DNA of 31,367 nt from a virus, in the IMG/VR virus record IMGVR_UViG_3300009425_000002, positions 1 through 31,367 of that record. One strand, given 5' to 3'. The number at the start of each line of letters is the position of its first letter. Positions within the stretch are counted from its first letter, which is position 1. Positions 1 through 8,400 of this stretch are shown here, piece after piece. The notes below the pieces were generated by a model. It was not told the origin of the DNA. It saw only the letters and a program-made list of their open reading frames with translations, and did no database searches. The translations under genes were made by a program, and so were the position numbers.

Positions 1-123
1 ACTATTCTAAGAAATTTCTATAGGTTTAATCTAAGGGAAATTCAAGACTTGTGTTCTGAGCATGGATATGAGATAACACATGCAAGTGTAATTCATAGTC
101 TTAAATCTTTTAATATATATAAA
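1..123. repeat. Terminal direct repeat, left copy
   Basis: Bases 1-123 are identical to 31245-31367. The repeat lies inside a continuous coding frame (DnaA domain IV-like gene), and the codon phase is kept across the join. This is what an assembler leaves when a circular or circularly permuted molecule is opened at an arbitrary point. A true phage terminal repeat is possible but would more usually lie next to the terminase genes and not cut a gene. The inferred unit length is 31,244 bp. Confidence 0.95.
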
Positions 124-333
124 TCTTATAACAAGAATTTAGATGATTGGTTTCATGCAGTCATAATTGAATTAGAGGAAGATGTTGCATCTCAAAGAAT
201 AGATTTTATTAAACCAAAACTTAAGTATTTGTCTGAGGAGAATCTTTTAAAGTTATCAACAGTTGTTAAAGAAATGTATGAGGAGGCTATTATAAACATG
301 AAAGAGGAGAGTTTACAAACTTTACAAACTTGA
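1..333 (+). CDS. DnaA domain IV-like DNA-binding protein (3' part; starts at 31125)
   Basis: This is the downstream part of a gene whose ATG is at 31125; across the circular junction the product is 150 residues. Residues about 28-78 of the joined protein match the C-terminal DNA-binding domain of DnaA (Bac_DnaA_C). They show a basic run followed by the helix-turn-helix and the DnaA-signature-like stretch ending in HASVIHSLKSF, where DnaA has H-x-TV-x-HA. No AAA+ ATPase domain is present, so it can bind DNA but cannot act as a complete initiator. It might bind DnaA-box-like sites at the phage origin or compete with host DnaA. The C-terminal 70 residues are acidic and helical and of unknown role. 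It is the last gene of the early block and lies just before the terminase genes. Family assignment is fairly secure; the role is inference. Confidence 0.75.
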   Translation, partial: TILRNFYRFNLREIQDLCSEHGYEITHASVIHSLKSFNIYKSYNKNLDDWFHAVIIELEEDVASQRIDFIKPKLKYLSEENLLKLSTVVKEMYEEAIINMKEESLQTLQT

Positions 334-355
334 CATAAAAAAGACAAAAAAGGAA

Positions 356-694
356 ATGGCAAAGGATAAAGGGAAATTTTTAGAAGTGTTTGCATCCAAA
401 TTAGGGAATGTAAGTAAGGCATGTGATGCTGCTCAAATTAGCAGACAGACCTATTATGATTGGATGAAAGAAAAAGAGTTCTCAGGAAAGGTTGAGGAAG
501 TAAGAGAAGGTCTATTAGACTTTGCAGAACACCAGTTATTATCTAACATAAAAGATGGTAAGACTGCAGAGATTCTATTCTACTTAAAAACCAAAGGAAA
601 GAAAAGAGGATATATAGAAAGACAGGAGCTTGATACAATAGGTGATAAGTTATTTGAGGTTAAGATACTAAAGAATGAAACAGATACAGACTAA
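356..694 (+). CDS. Terminase small subunit-like protein
   Basis: A 112-residue basic/helical protein. Residues about 8-40 form a helix-turn-helix (a run ending NVSKACDAAQISRQTYYDW), typical of small terminase subunits that recognise phage DNA and load it onto the large subunit. A second helical part follows, with a KTAEILFYLKTKGKKRGY stretch of the kind seen in phBC6A51-type small terminases. The last 20 bases overlap the start of the large terminase gene in another frame, which supports translational coupling and the assignment. The ATG at 356 follows an A-rich leader with only a weak AGGA, consistent with Bacteroidota-type initiation. A plain HTH regulator is the alternative, but the position argues for terminase. 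Confidence 0.82.
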   Translation: MAKDKGKFLEVFASKLGNVSKACDAAQISRQTYYDWMKEKEFSGKVEEVREGLLDFAEHQLLSNIKDGKTAEILFYLKTKGKKRGYIERQELDTIGDKLFEVKILKNETDTD

Positions 695-1829
695 TGTTGT
701 ATTTGAACTACTAGAAAAGAATACATCAAAAATAACATGCTTACAAGGAGGATCTAGATCAGGTAAAACTTACAATACTCTATTATGGATTATATTCTCC
801 TATTGTAATAAGAATACTGGGAAAGTTATAAGCTGCTGTAGAAAGACAATGCCCAGTTTAAAGTCATCAACTATCAGAGATTTTTTAGAGATCCTTAGAA
901 ATAATGATTTGTATTCTGAAATCTATCACAACAAAACATCTAATGAGTATTGGTTAAATGGAAACCTAATAGAGTTCTTCAGCTTAGATATGGGATCAAG
1001 GGTTAGAGGTAGAAAGAGAGACCTCCTATTTATTAATGAAGCTAATGAGATTGACTATGAAGCATGGAATCAATTACTATTTAGAACAGATGGAAGAATC
1101 ATATTAGATTACAATCCTCATGATCAGTTCCATTGGATATATGATAAAGTGTTAGAGAGGGATGATGCAACTTTACACATCTCAACATTTATGGATAATC
1201 CATTCTTATCAGAAAACTTAAAGACTGAGATTAAAAGACTAAAATATACAGATCATGATTACTGGTTAGTCTATGGATTAGGACAAAGAGGACAAAGCAG
1301 ATCATTAGTATTCAAGTTTACTACATGTAATAAGATTCCTGAAACAGCTAAACTACTTTCCTATGGATTAGACTTTGGATTTGCTAGTGATCCTTCAAGT
1401 ATGTGTGCTACTTATATAGATGGTGATAACATGTATTCTAAGGAGCTTTTATATAAGAAAGGATTAACTAATCAAGATCTAGCTTTAGAGTTTGTTAAAC
1501 TGGGTTTAGATAGAAGGGATGAGATATATGCAGATAGTTCAGAACCAAAGAGTATTGAGGAGATTCATAGAATGGGATGGAACATAAAAGGTAAGAAGAA
1601 ATATGAAATCAATTATGGAATAGACCTGATCAGAAGATACAAGCTGCATATCACAAAGGACAGTACTAATGCATTGAAAGAACTAGAGAACTATAAATAC
1701 ATAGAAGATAGAAATGGAGATCCAACAAACAAACCAGTTGATAAGTTCAATCACTTCTGTGATAGCTTAAGATATTCTGTAGTTCATAAACTATCCTATC
1801 CTAACTATGGGAGGTATGCTATCAAATAA
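675..1829 (+). CDS. terL: Terminase large subunit (packaging ATPase and nuclease)
   Basis: A 384-residue motor protein that pumps DNA into the prohead and cuts it. The N-terminal ATPase has a Walker A motif GGSRSGKT at residues 25-32 and a Walker B LLFINEA at about 117-123, with E122 as catalytic Glu. The C-terminal RNase H-like nuclease shows three acidic positions: D233 in GLDFG, D287 in YADSSEP and D363 in HFCDSLRY. The order and length fit the Terminase_3/PBSX-type family (Terminase_3 plus Terminase_3C). It overlaps the small subunit gene by 20 bases. The protein is compact but appears complete, with no missing catalytic residue. It is the most secure functional call in the window. Confidence 0.96.
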   Translation: MKQIQTNVVFELLEKNTSKITCLQGGSRSGKTYNTLLWIIFSYCNKNTGKVISCCRKTMPSLKSSTIRDFLEILRNNDLYSEIYHNKTSNEYWLNGNLIEFFSLDMGSRVRGRKRDLLFINEANEIDYEAWNQLLFRTDGRIILDYNPHDQFHWIYDKVLERDDATLHISTFMDNPFLSENLKTEIKRLKYTDHDYWLVYGLGQRGQSRSLVFKFTTCNKIPETAKLLSYGLDFGFASDPSSMCATYIDGDNMYSKELLYKKGLTNQDLALEFVKLGLDRRDEIYADSSEPKSIEEIHRMGWNIKGKKKYEINYGIDLIRRYKLHITKDSTNALKELENYKYIEDRNGDPTNKPVDKFNHFCDSLRYSVVHKLSYPNYGRYAIK

Positions 1830-1857
1830 AAAAAGGAGGGAAATCCTAAGACCTCCT
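1827..1857 (-). terminator. Rho-independent terminator of the leftward operon
   Basis: The inverted repeat AGGAGG (1834-1839) / CCTCCT (1852-1857) has a 12-base loop. Read on the minus strand, the hairpin is followed directly by a run of seven T, so it should stop transcription of the three leftward genes before it enters terL. On the plus strand there is an A-run before and no T-run after, so it should work poorly for terL. It lies between two convergent transcription units, where such a site is expected. Confidence 0.75.
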
Positions 1858-1890
1858 CTCCTATTGACTAACATTAATATGAAAAAAACA

Positions 1891-2010
1891 CTACATTGAA
1901 TCTACTAAGTTAGCTAGGATAACTAATCCAATAGCTGAGATCCAAAGTAATACTGTTATTAACCATAAAGGTAGTTTAAAATATTGAGTTAATTCTTTTA
2001 AGTCTTTCAT
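1891..2010 (-). CDS. Small single-span membrane protein
   Basis: A 39-residue frame starting with ATG at 2010. A charged N-terminal part (MKDLKELTQYFK) is followed by one hydrophobic segment of about 22 residues (LPLWLITVLLWISAIGLVIL) and a short tail, so a single membrane span is likely. It is the last gene of the leftward operon, three bases after the stop of the preceding 39-residue gene, and runs up to a terminator. No family is recognised. Possible roles for a lone leftward membrane peptide include superinfection exclusion, but nothing in the sequence shows this. Confidence 0.6.
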   Translation of the reverse strand: MKDLKELTQYFKLPLWLITVLLWISAIGLVILANLVDSM

Positions 2011-2012
2011 AA

Positions 2013-2132
2013 TTAAAATTCTAAGTTTTTATATTTTTCCATAATCTGTTCATTTGTAGAATCATCAATGTAATAAGTATAGCCATTGATTTCTATATAT
2101 ACTGAGTCTTTTGATCTAACATCTATTTTCAT
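2013..2132 (-). CDS. Small hypothetical protein, leftward operon
   Basis: A 39-residue soluble-looking protein, ATG at 2132 and TAA at 2013-2015. It starts with a beta-like pattern (MKIDVRSKDSVYIEINGYTYYI) and ends in an acidic/aromatic helix. Its start is one base beyond the end of the 125-residue gene upstream, and its stop is two bases before the next start. This tight spacing is the main evidence that it is a gene. No family is recognised. Confidence 0.55.
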   Translation of the reverse strand: MKIDVRSKDSVYIEINGYTYYIDDSTNEQIMEKYKNLEF

Positions 2133-2133
2133 A

Positions 2134-2511
2134 TTAGTTGTTTTTTAAAAAAGGGAATTTGTTTAATGGATATGTTTTTTCATGTAATTCTTCTAATTCA
2201 GGAATTACTTTATCCCAGTCATAAAACCAATCTGCATAATCTTTTGTCAAAATAGTTATAAACCTTTTTGTTGTTATATTAGAGACTTTTACTTTATCAG
2301 AATCAAAGTAATTGTCTATGATTTCTTGCTCCTCCATAATGCTCCACATTGTGTGGTCAATAGAACCATTTATCATTACTGGTGCTTCCCATAAATCTAT
2401 AAAGAAGTTGTTTTCATCTCTTTCCTCAATATAGACACTACATCCATCTATTGAGTAGATATTTAGTTTTGAATTGTTTTTAAAGTTTTTCATAATAGTG
2501 TTGTTTTTCAT
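2134..2511 (-). CDS. Hypothetical protein, first gene of the leftward operon
   Basis: A 125-residue acidic protein rich in aromatic residues, with no membrane segment and no motif that I recognise. It has alternating hydrophobic strands followed by a W/Y/D-rich part (near KDYADWFYDWDKVIPELEEL). Two starts are possible: ATG at 2511 or an in-frame ATG at 2493 (residue 7). The downstream start leaves a more normal leader after the promoter-like site at 2520-2551. It is the leading gene of the only minus-strand transcription unit, placed between terminase and neck genes. That position is typical of extra, independently expressed phage genes, so a host-interaction or exclusion role is plausible but unproven. 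Confidence 0.75.
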   Translation of the reverse strand: MKNNTIMKNFKNNSKLNIYSIDGCSVYIEERDENNFFIDLWEAPVMINGSIDHTMWSIMEEQEIIDNYFDSDKVKVSNITTKRFITILTKDYADWFYDWDKVIPELEELHEKTYPLNKFPFLKNN

Positions 2512-2519
2512 ATTTGATA

Positions 2520-2551
2520 TAAATATAATACATTATTATATAACTACCAAA
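2520..2551 (-). promoter_or_regulatory. Bacteroidota-type promoter of the leftward operon
   Basis: Read on the minus strand there is TTTG (2548-2551), a 20-base spacer, then TATATTTA (2520-2527). This matches the TTTG / TAnnTTTG layout of Bacteroidota housekeeping-sigma promoters except for the last base. The first box lies within TTTGGTAGTT, a 10-mer that recurs at the promoter-like site at 23890 with the same 20-base spacer. Transcription should begin very close to the first ATG at 2511. Confidence 0.55.
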
Positions 2552-2586
2552 CTTCTTGAAAACTTTTTTTAAAAACTTTTAGATAA

Positions 2587-3273
2587 ATGTATTATATAGG
2601 TATGGAAATAGAGGTTAAAGTACCTGAGAACTTATCTGAAATTACACTAGGACAGTATCAGAAATATTTAAAGATACAAGATGGAGATAATGATGAGATG
2701 ATGATAGCTCAGAAAATGATAGAGATCTTTTGTAATGTAGAGCTTAAATATGTTACTAAGATGAGATGGAAAGATGTCCAGGAGATAACACTTACATTAA
2801 GCAACATGTTTGATGAGGATAGTAAGTTCACTAAAATGTTTACTCTTGATCAGGTTCAATATGGATTCATACCAAACTTAGATGAGATTACATTTGGAGA
2901 ATTTGTAGATTTAGATACTTACCTGCAAGATTGGCAACAAATGGATAAGGCTATGTCTGTTCTATTTAGACCAGTTGATATAAATGTCAGAGGTAGATAT
3001 AACATAAAGGAATATGATGGTACAATGAATGAGCATTTAAAGGATATGCCTTTATCAATTGCATTGGGTGCTGTTTTTTTTTTTCTGAATTTAGGGAAAG
3101 AGTTATCTCAAGTTATGATGGACTATTTGGACAAGGGAGTCCTGAAGGATCATTTACAAGTCAAGGAGGGTTTAATGCAAAATGGAATTGGTATTCATCA
3201 TTTTACACAGCAGCTCAAGGAAACATTGAAAAGTTTGGATATATATCAAAACAGACAGCACATAAAATCCTGA
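2587..3273 (+). CDS. Tail-assembly-chaperone-like protein, frame-0 product
   Basis: A 228-residue frame: acidic, mostly helical N-terminal 160 residues, then a T11 run (3074-3084) and 63 more codons. The part after the run, ending in GIGIHHFTQQLKETLKSL, resembles C-termini I know from flavobacterial-phage proteins. In the same stretch the -1 frame is also open to 3347 and also protein-like. Two C-terminal versions from one start is the layout of siphophage tail chaperones (gpG/gpGT). Frame-0 codons after the run use many more G/C third bases than elsewhere, as expected where two frames constrain the DNA. The start could be the ATG at 2587 or an in-frame ATG at 2602 (residue 6). The function rests on layout, not on a recognised domain. 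An assembly error in the T-run is the main alternative. Confidence 0.7.
   Translation: MYYIGMEIEVKVPENLSEITLGQYQKYLKIQDGDNDEMMIAQKMIEIFCNVELKYVTKMRWKDVQEITLTLSNMFDEDSKFTKMFTLDQVQYGFIPNLDEITFGEFVDLDTYLQDWQQMDKAMSVLFRPVDINVRGRYNIKEYDGTMNEHLKDMPLSIALGAVFFFLNLGKELSQVMMDYLDKGVLKDHLQVKEGLMQNGIGIHHFTQQLKETLKSLDIYQNRQHIKS
3074..3084 (+). other. T11 slippery run, putative -1 frameshift site
   Basis: Eleven consecutive T within the chaperone-like gene. Slipping back one base here joins codon 166 of frame 0 to the open -1 frame that ends at 3347. Poly-U runs allow -1 re-pairing of tRNA-Phe, and polymerase slippage would have the same result. If the true genome carries 12 T, the -1 frame would simply be the gene. 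Confidence 0.6.
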
Positions 3274-3347
3274 TGTATTTAGAATATGTTACAGAGAAAT
3301 CAATATTAGAGAATCAAAAATTAAAGAAAAGTTATGGCAACAAGTGA
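3084..3347 (+). CDS. -1 frame extension of the tail-chaperone-like gene (frameshift product C-terminus)
   Basis: The -1 frame is open from 3033 to a TGA at 3345-3347. After the T-run it encodes 87 codons, including NAKWNWYSSFYTAAQGNIEKF and a following helix. This resembles a W-x-W-Y...A-x-G-D/N-I module I know from flavobacterial phage tail proteins. Codon third positions here are normal for this genome. No ATG, GTG or TTG occurs in this frame before that module, so it can hardly be translated alone; it needs a shift from the upstream gene. The fused product would be about 253 residues. Its end overlaps the next gene's ATG (3334) by 14 bases, the usual coupling in this phage, which supports a real gene end here. 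Confidence 0.72.
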   Translation, partial: SEFRERVISSYDGLFGQGSPEGSFTSQGGFNAKWNWYSSFYTAAQGNIEKFGYISKQTAHKILMYLEYVTEKSILENQKLKKSYGNK

Positions 3348-3810
3348 GCAAGGGATTAGAGGTTTTTACTTAGTAACAACAACTATTAAAAATGAGCTGT
3401 TATCAAATCCAAGTATAAAGTCATGTACATTTGGAGACATTACAGAGATTGATTTACAGAAACAAACCATATTTCCATTAGCTCATGTTATTATAGAGGG
3501 TGCTACTTTTGCTGAAAAGACTTTACAGTTTAATTTTACAGTTTTAACAATGGAGCAGATTGATACAAACAATCAATATGATGAGGATATATTTACTGGC
3601 AATACTAATACTCAGGATATTCTTAACACCCAGTTAGCTGTTTCTAATAGAATGGTTAGCAGACTTAGAATAGGAACATTATCACAAACTGGATATGAGT
3701 TAGTAGGAGATCCTTCTTGTGAACCATTCTTTGATAGGTTTGAAAACATCTTAGCAGGATGGGCTACTACTTTTACAGTACAAATATTAAATGATATAAA
3801 TGCCTGTTAA
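3334..3810 (+). CDS. Tail completion / tail terminator-like structural protein
   Basis: A 158-residue mixed alpha/beta protein. It opens with a helix (GIRGFYLVTTTIKNELLSN) followed by a strand with DITEIDLQKQTIFPLAHVII, the alpha-then-beta layout of tail terminator proteins that cap the tail tube. Near the C-terminus GDPSCEPFFDRFENILAGW precedes a final strand. The gene overlaps the frameshift extension by 14 bases, and its last base is the first base of the next ATG, so it sits within a tight virion-protein operon. I know similar proteins in flavobacterial phages, but the exact role (tail terminator or another neck component) is inference from fold style and position. Confidence 0.6.
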   Translation: MATSEQGIRGFYLVTTTIKNELLSNPSIKSCTFGDITEIDLQKQTIFPLAHVIIEGATFAEKTLQFNFTVLTMEQIDTNNQYDEDIFTGNTNTQDILNTQLAVSNRMVSRLRIGTLSQTGYELVGDPSCEPFFDRFENILAGWATTFTVQILNDINAC

Positions 3811-4370
3811 TGGACTTCAATAAAACAAAGAAAGCATTACAAGATTTTGGAAAGAATGTAGTAATACAAGCTAAGAAGAATCTTAAAAAGCAAAGAAAGA
3901 GAAGGAATGGAAAGTCATATCCTTTAGTTAATTCAGGACAGTTAGAAAGATCAGTTGATGATAAGGTTAAAACATCTCCAAATTCTTTTCAATTAGAGTT
4001 CATGTTTGCAGATTATGGAGCATACTTAGATGCAGGAGTTGATGGAATTAAAACTAAATATGGACAAAGAAAGTTTGGATTAAAAACATTCAGTTATAAA
4101 ACTAAGATGCCACCAATAGCAACAATACTAAAATGGACAAACAGTAAAAGATTAAGATTAAGAAATAAAGAAACTGGAAAGTTTACTAAAGGTGGACAAC
4201 AGAGTTTAGCTTTTATGATTGCTAGGTCTATATTTAGACATGGACAAAAACCATCATATTGGTTTACAGAAGCATTTGAAATAGCTTACAAGAAACTTCC
4301 ACAAGAACTAATAGATAAATATGCTCTAGATGTTGAATCATTCTTAGACTATACAACACCAAACAATTAA
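3810..4370 (+). CDS. HK97 gp10-like head-tail connector/neck protein
   Basis: A 186-residue basic protein. A highly basic segment, residues 19-35 (AKKNLKKQRKRRNG-type), is followed by a beta domain with MFADYGAYLDAGVDG. The C-terminal half ends IARSIFRHGQKPSYWFTEAF. The pattern of a Y-G-x-Y-x-D/E-x-G strand, then a helix and a final 'R-x-G-x-K-P-x-x-W' segment is that of HK97-gp10-like tail-completion proteins. It begins on the last base of the previous gene and ends two bases before the next ATG. The family call rests on motif pattern alone; a minor tail protein is the alternative. Confidence 0.6.
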   Translation: MDFNKTKKALQDFGKNVVIQAKKNLKKQRKRRNGKSYPLVNSGQLERSVDDKVKTSPNSFQLEFMFADYGAYLDAGVDGIKTKYGQRKFGLKTFSYKTKMPPIATILKWTNSKRLRLRNKETGKFTKGGQQSLAFMIARSIFRHGQKPSYWFTEAFEIAYKKLPQELIDKYALDVESFLDYTTPNN

Positions 4371-4371
4371 T

Positions 4372-5400
4372 ATGGCAACTTACTTAACAAGACTTAGAAC
4401 TCCTTTCTTAATAAATGAAACATCTACTGTAAATTCAGGAAGTGCAGACTTAACAATTACAATTAATAGTGTTGATGTTTATGTTATCTCAAAAAATACA
4501 ACAGCTAGAACTATCTCATTTGAAGTATCTGAATTGATTAGAGATTATCTTAATCCTTCATGGGATGGAGTATTCCCATATTCAACAGCTACAAATAATA
4601 GTTTTGTTGTAACTGCTAGTATTAAAATAGAGTTTTATACAAACACTAAAGCTACTAGAGCTACAAATGCACAAGCAGGAACAGCAGACACACCAATATC
4701 AGGTCAGACAGTAACTCATACAATGTATGGTTTTGATGCTTACTCAGAATTTATGGAAGGAGTTAATCATCAATTATCTTATGGGCAAATGCTACAAACT
4801 ACTACAGATATGTATCTTCCTGATTCTACAGTAGCTTATATACCAATCATGATAGCTGAAGCAAGTCCTGCTACAAATCCTAAAACACCTCCTGCTATAG
4901 CACAATATTTTACAGTTGCAGCTAATGTAGCAGATGGTACTGTTGTTAATCCAGTAAATGGAATAGATGTAACTATCCATAGAATATGTGAACCAGTCTA
5001 TGAATATATAAAAGTTATTTTTGTCAATAAGTTTGGAGGACTTCAAATGTTCTACTTCAATAAAAAGAATGTTATTAGCTTAAATGTTACACAAGAGAAT
5101 TATGAATCAATGTTAATGAGTGCTAATACATATTCAAATACTGATCATCAGAAATATGTTTACAATAAACAAGGATCTGAACAAATCACATTAAATACTG
5201 GATATGTAGATCAAGGACAATTTGAAACAATGAAACAGTTACTATTGTCAGAACAAGTATGGGCAGAAATAGGAACAACAGTATATCCAATAAACATAAC
5301 AACTAATTCATTAACAAAGAAAACTAAGGTAAATGATAAACTTGTAAACTACTCAGTAAATGCAGGGTTTGCATATGATGTTATAAATAGTGTTAGATAA
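4372..5400 (+). CDS. Beta-rich tail structural protein (distal-tail-like candidate)
   Basis: A 342-residue protein rich in T, S, N and beta-strand patterns, with no membrane segment. Recognisable local features are ARTISFEVSELIRDYLNPSW near residue 50 and a strand pair YIKVIFVNKFGGLQMFYF near residue 215. Similar segments occur in flavobacterial-phage tail genes. It is directly followed (stop and start overlapping) by the very large tail protein. Its place before that protein suggests a baseplate or distal-tail component, but this is inference; the sequence alone supports only 'structural'. Confidence 0.55.
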   Translation: MATYLTRLRTPFLINETSTVNSGSADLTITINSVDVYVISKNTTARTISFEVSELIRDYLNPSWDGVFPYSTATNNSFVVTASIKIEFYTNTKATRATNAQAGTADTPISGQTVTHTMYGFDAYSEFMEGVNHQLSYGQMLQTTTDMYLPDSTVAYIPIMIAEASPATNPKTPPAIAQYFTVAANVADGTVVNPVNGIDVTIHRICEPVYEYIKVIFVNKFGGLQMFYFNKKNVISLNVTQENYESMLMSANTYSNTDHQKYVYNKQGSEQITLNTGYVDQGQFETMKQLLLSEQVWAEIGTTVYPINITTNSLTKKTKVNDKLVNYSVNAGFAYDVINSVR

Positions 5401-8400
5401 TGAGCAAATTTCAATTATATATTGCAGATCAAAGAGTAGAGCTTTTTGATGATGAGAATGTTAGTTTAACTCAGACAATACAAAACATAAGAGACATTTC
5501 TAAAGTCTTTACTGATTTCACTAAACCTTTTACTTTACCTGCATCTGATATAAACAATAAGATATTCAAACATTACTACAGATTCAATTTAGTTCAGGGT
5601 TACACTTTTGATGCAAGAAAAAAGATAGATGCTAAAATAGAGCTTAATTCAATTCCATTTAGAGATGGTAAGATTAGACTAGAAGGAGTAAACTTAGTAA
5701 AAGGCAAACCTGAATCATATAGAATAACCTTCTTTGGAAACACAGTAAACCTAAAAGACACTTTAAAAGATGATAAGATTAATGGATTAACATGGCTAAA
5801 CAATTTTAATCTAGATTATGATGCATCTAAAATTCAAGAGATATTAAATGAACCTACTGGATTTAGTAAAACAATAGGAACTGATGAATATTCAGCAGCT
5901 GTAATTGTTCCTTTAATTTCTAACACAGTTAGACTTTGGTATGATAGTTCTCCAGTTACAAACTTTCCATATTTAAATTCAGAGGAAGAAGTTAATGTAG
6001 CTAATGGTGGTAATTTATATCCAACAAATGCAGGATCAGAAACAGCTAATGATGTGCATGGTGTTTACTTTGAAGATTTAACTTATGCTATAAAAGTTCA
6101 TTTAATAGTAAAAGCAATAGAGGAGCAATATGCATCAATTACTTTTAGTGATGATTTCTTTGATTTAACAAATGGATCAGAAGCATACAAACAACTCTAT
6201 ATGCTTTGCCAAAATAAAGAAGGTAGAGTATTTGAAGATTTAGGAATAGCTGAAAGACTAATAACTGGATTTCCTACAACACAAGCAAACCACATTGTAA
6301 CCAATGATTCTAGAATAATCATATTTGGATTAAACAATAGTCAATCAGTTTTAGGAAAGTGGACTATACAAACTCAACAAACATATCCAAATTTTACAGT
6401 TGTATTAAGAGATGGAGGAGAAGTAGTATTTAGGAGAGAATTCTTAACACAATCAACTGATATAGCAATCTTCTCTCAGCAGCTTACAAATTCTTCAGAA
6501 GGTTATACTGTAACAATAGAAACAGAATCAGCATTTGATATTCTAAGTGTAACATTTGAAGGAACAGATACAAGTGGAAACATATTGACATCACAAACAA
6601 CTGTAGCAATACCAATAACTTTAACTAAAGAATTTATAATTAGTCAGAACTTGCCTAATATGAATGTTATAGATTTCTTAACTGGACTGTTTAAAATGTT
6701 TAATCTAACAGCATATGAAGTTGATGGAATTATACATGTGCAAACATTAGAGAGTTATTACTTAGCAGGAACAGTTAGAGACATTACTAAGTTTGTAGAT
6801 CCTCAATCTATTCAAGTTGATAAAGCATTGCCATATGAAGAAATTAAATTTGAATATAAAGATACTGGAACAATATTAGCAAATCAACATGATCAGATTA
6901 GCTCAGTTGGATGGGGATCACTTAACTATGTGGAGACTGGTGGACTTGATAGCAACAATGAAACCTTTAGTATTGAAGCTCCATTTGCACATTTAAAATA
7001 TGAAAGGCTAGTAGATCCTAATGCAAGTGCTGATCCTGTAACAGACATACAATGGGGATGGATGGCAAATGAAAGTAGTGAGTCCTACTTTGAAGATGCT
7101 GTTTTATTTATAGGTAAATATGTATCATTGCCAATAACAAAACCAATTAGATTCTTACAGACTAAAAACAGTACTGGAGGTATTGTACCTATTAATGATA
7201 TATGGATTCCATCTAATTCTGTTAGCTTAGATGCTGCAACAAACAAAGAAACTATCAATTTTGGATTAGAAATCAATGAATGGACAACTGGAAACAACTT
7301 TACAGATTCATTATTTGAGAAATACTATAGGTTTTATATAGCAGGAGTATTTAATCAATCTAAAAGACTTACTAAAATAACAGCTAGACTACCTAAGAAG
7401 TTTGTTGTCAATTATACTTTAGCAGACATTGTAGTAATCAACAATGATAGATACAGAATAAATAGCATTACTACTAATCTATTATCAGGATCTAGTCAAT
7501 TAGAGCTGTTAAATGAAACTGTAAATGATACTTTAACAACACAGCCTGATGCAGGAGGAGATGAAGGTCAAGGATCAACAGCACCATTAACTAATGTTTT
7601 AACTTTATTTCAATGTGCTAGTCCTAATTCTACATTTGAAGCATCACTAACATTAGCTGATTTAAACTTATCAAACAATACTAGAGTTGTAGATACTTCA
7701 GGCAATACTTTTAGAGTAACAGGAAACAATGTTCCTAATACTCACACAATAAAGATTGTATCATCTACTGGACTTACTGGATGTCCATCAGGATCTACTC
7801 CAAATACCACTAATTATTATGGTTTAGAAAGATGTTCAGACAATGAAACAAATTTAAGAACAGCATCTGTAGTAGGTAGTCCAACATATGTAACAAGTCA
7901 GGTGGTTTTTGATGGAGCTAGTCCTGCTGTAAAATATGTAGTTTCAAATGCAGTAGCACAGGCAACAGTACCTGCAATAACAATAGCCTCATCACCAAGT
8001 AATCCTAAGCAGTTTACATGTAGTACACAAACCACAACAAACTACTATCAGCTTAATCCTTGCTGTAGTGGTACAACTTTTATAGGTTTTAGTGCTAATG
8101 CCTCTTTATCAGGTTCTAGACTTTATAATAACCAAACATATGTAATATCACCTTCAGCTACTTCAGGGGGTATTGATATAGATAGTTTACCAACATCATC
8201 TTGTCAGATCTATTATTATACATTAAATGATTGTACAAATCAATCAACAATAGTTCATTATGGTTATAGTAACTGTTCTAATTTAAACAATACTGAATTA
8301 ACATACAGCTCAACATGTTATCATGTAGCAACTACATCAAATACAACTGCAACAGTTAATCTTGATAGCTTGAGTTCTTGTACTTGTGGAGGAACACCAC

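Noticed and set aside
1-123. 123-bp terminal repeat as true phage terminal redundancy
   Set aside because: The repeat cuts a gene and the frame continues perfectly over the join, which fits an assembler overlap of a circular or permuted molecule better than a fixed packaging end.
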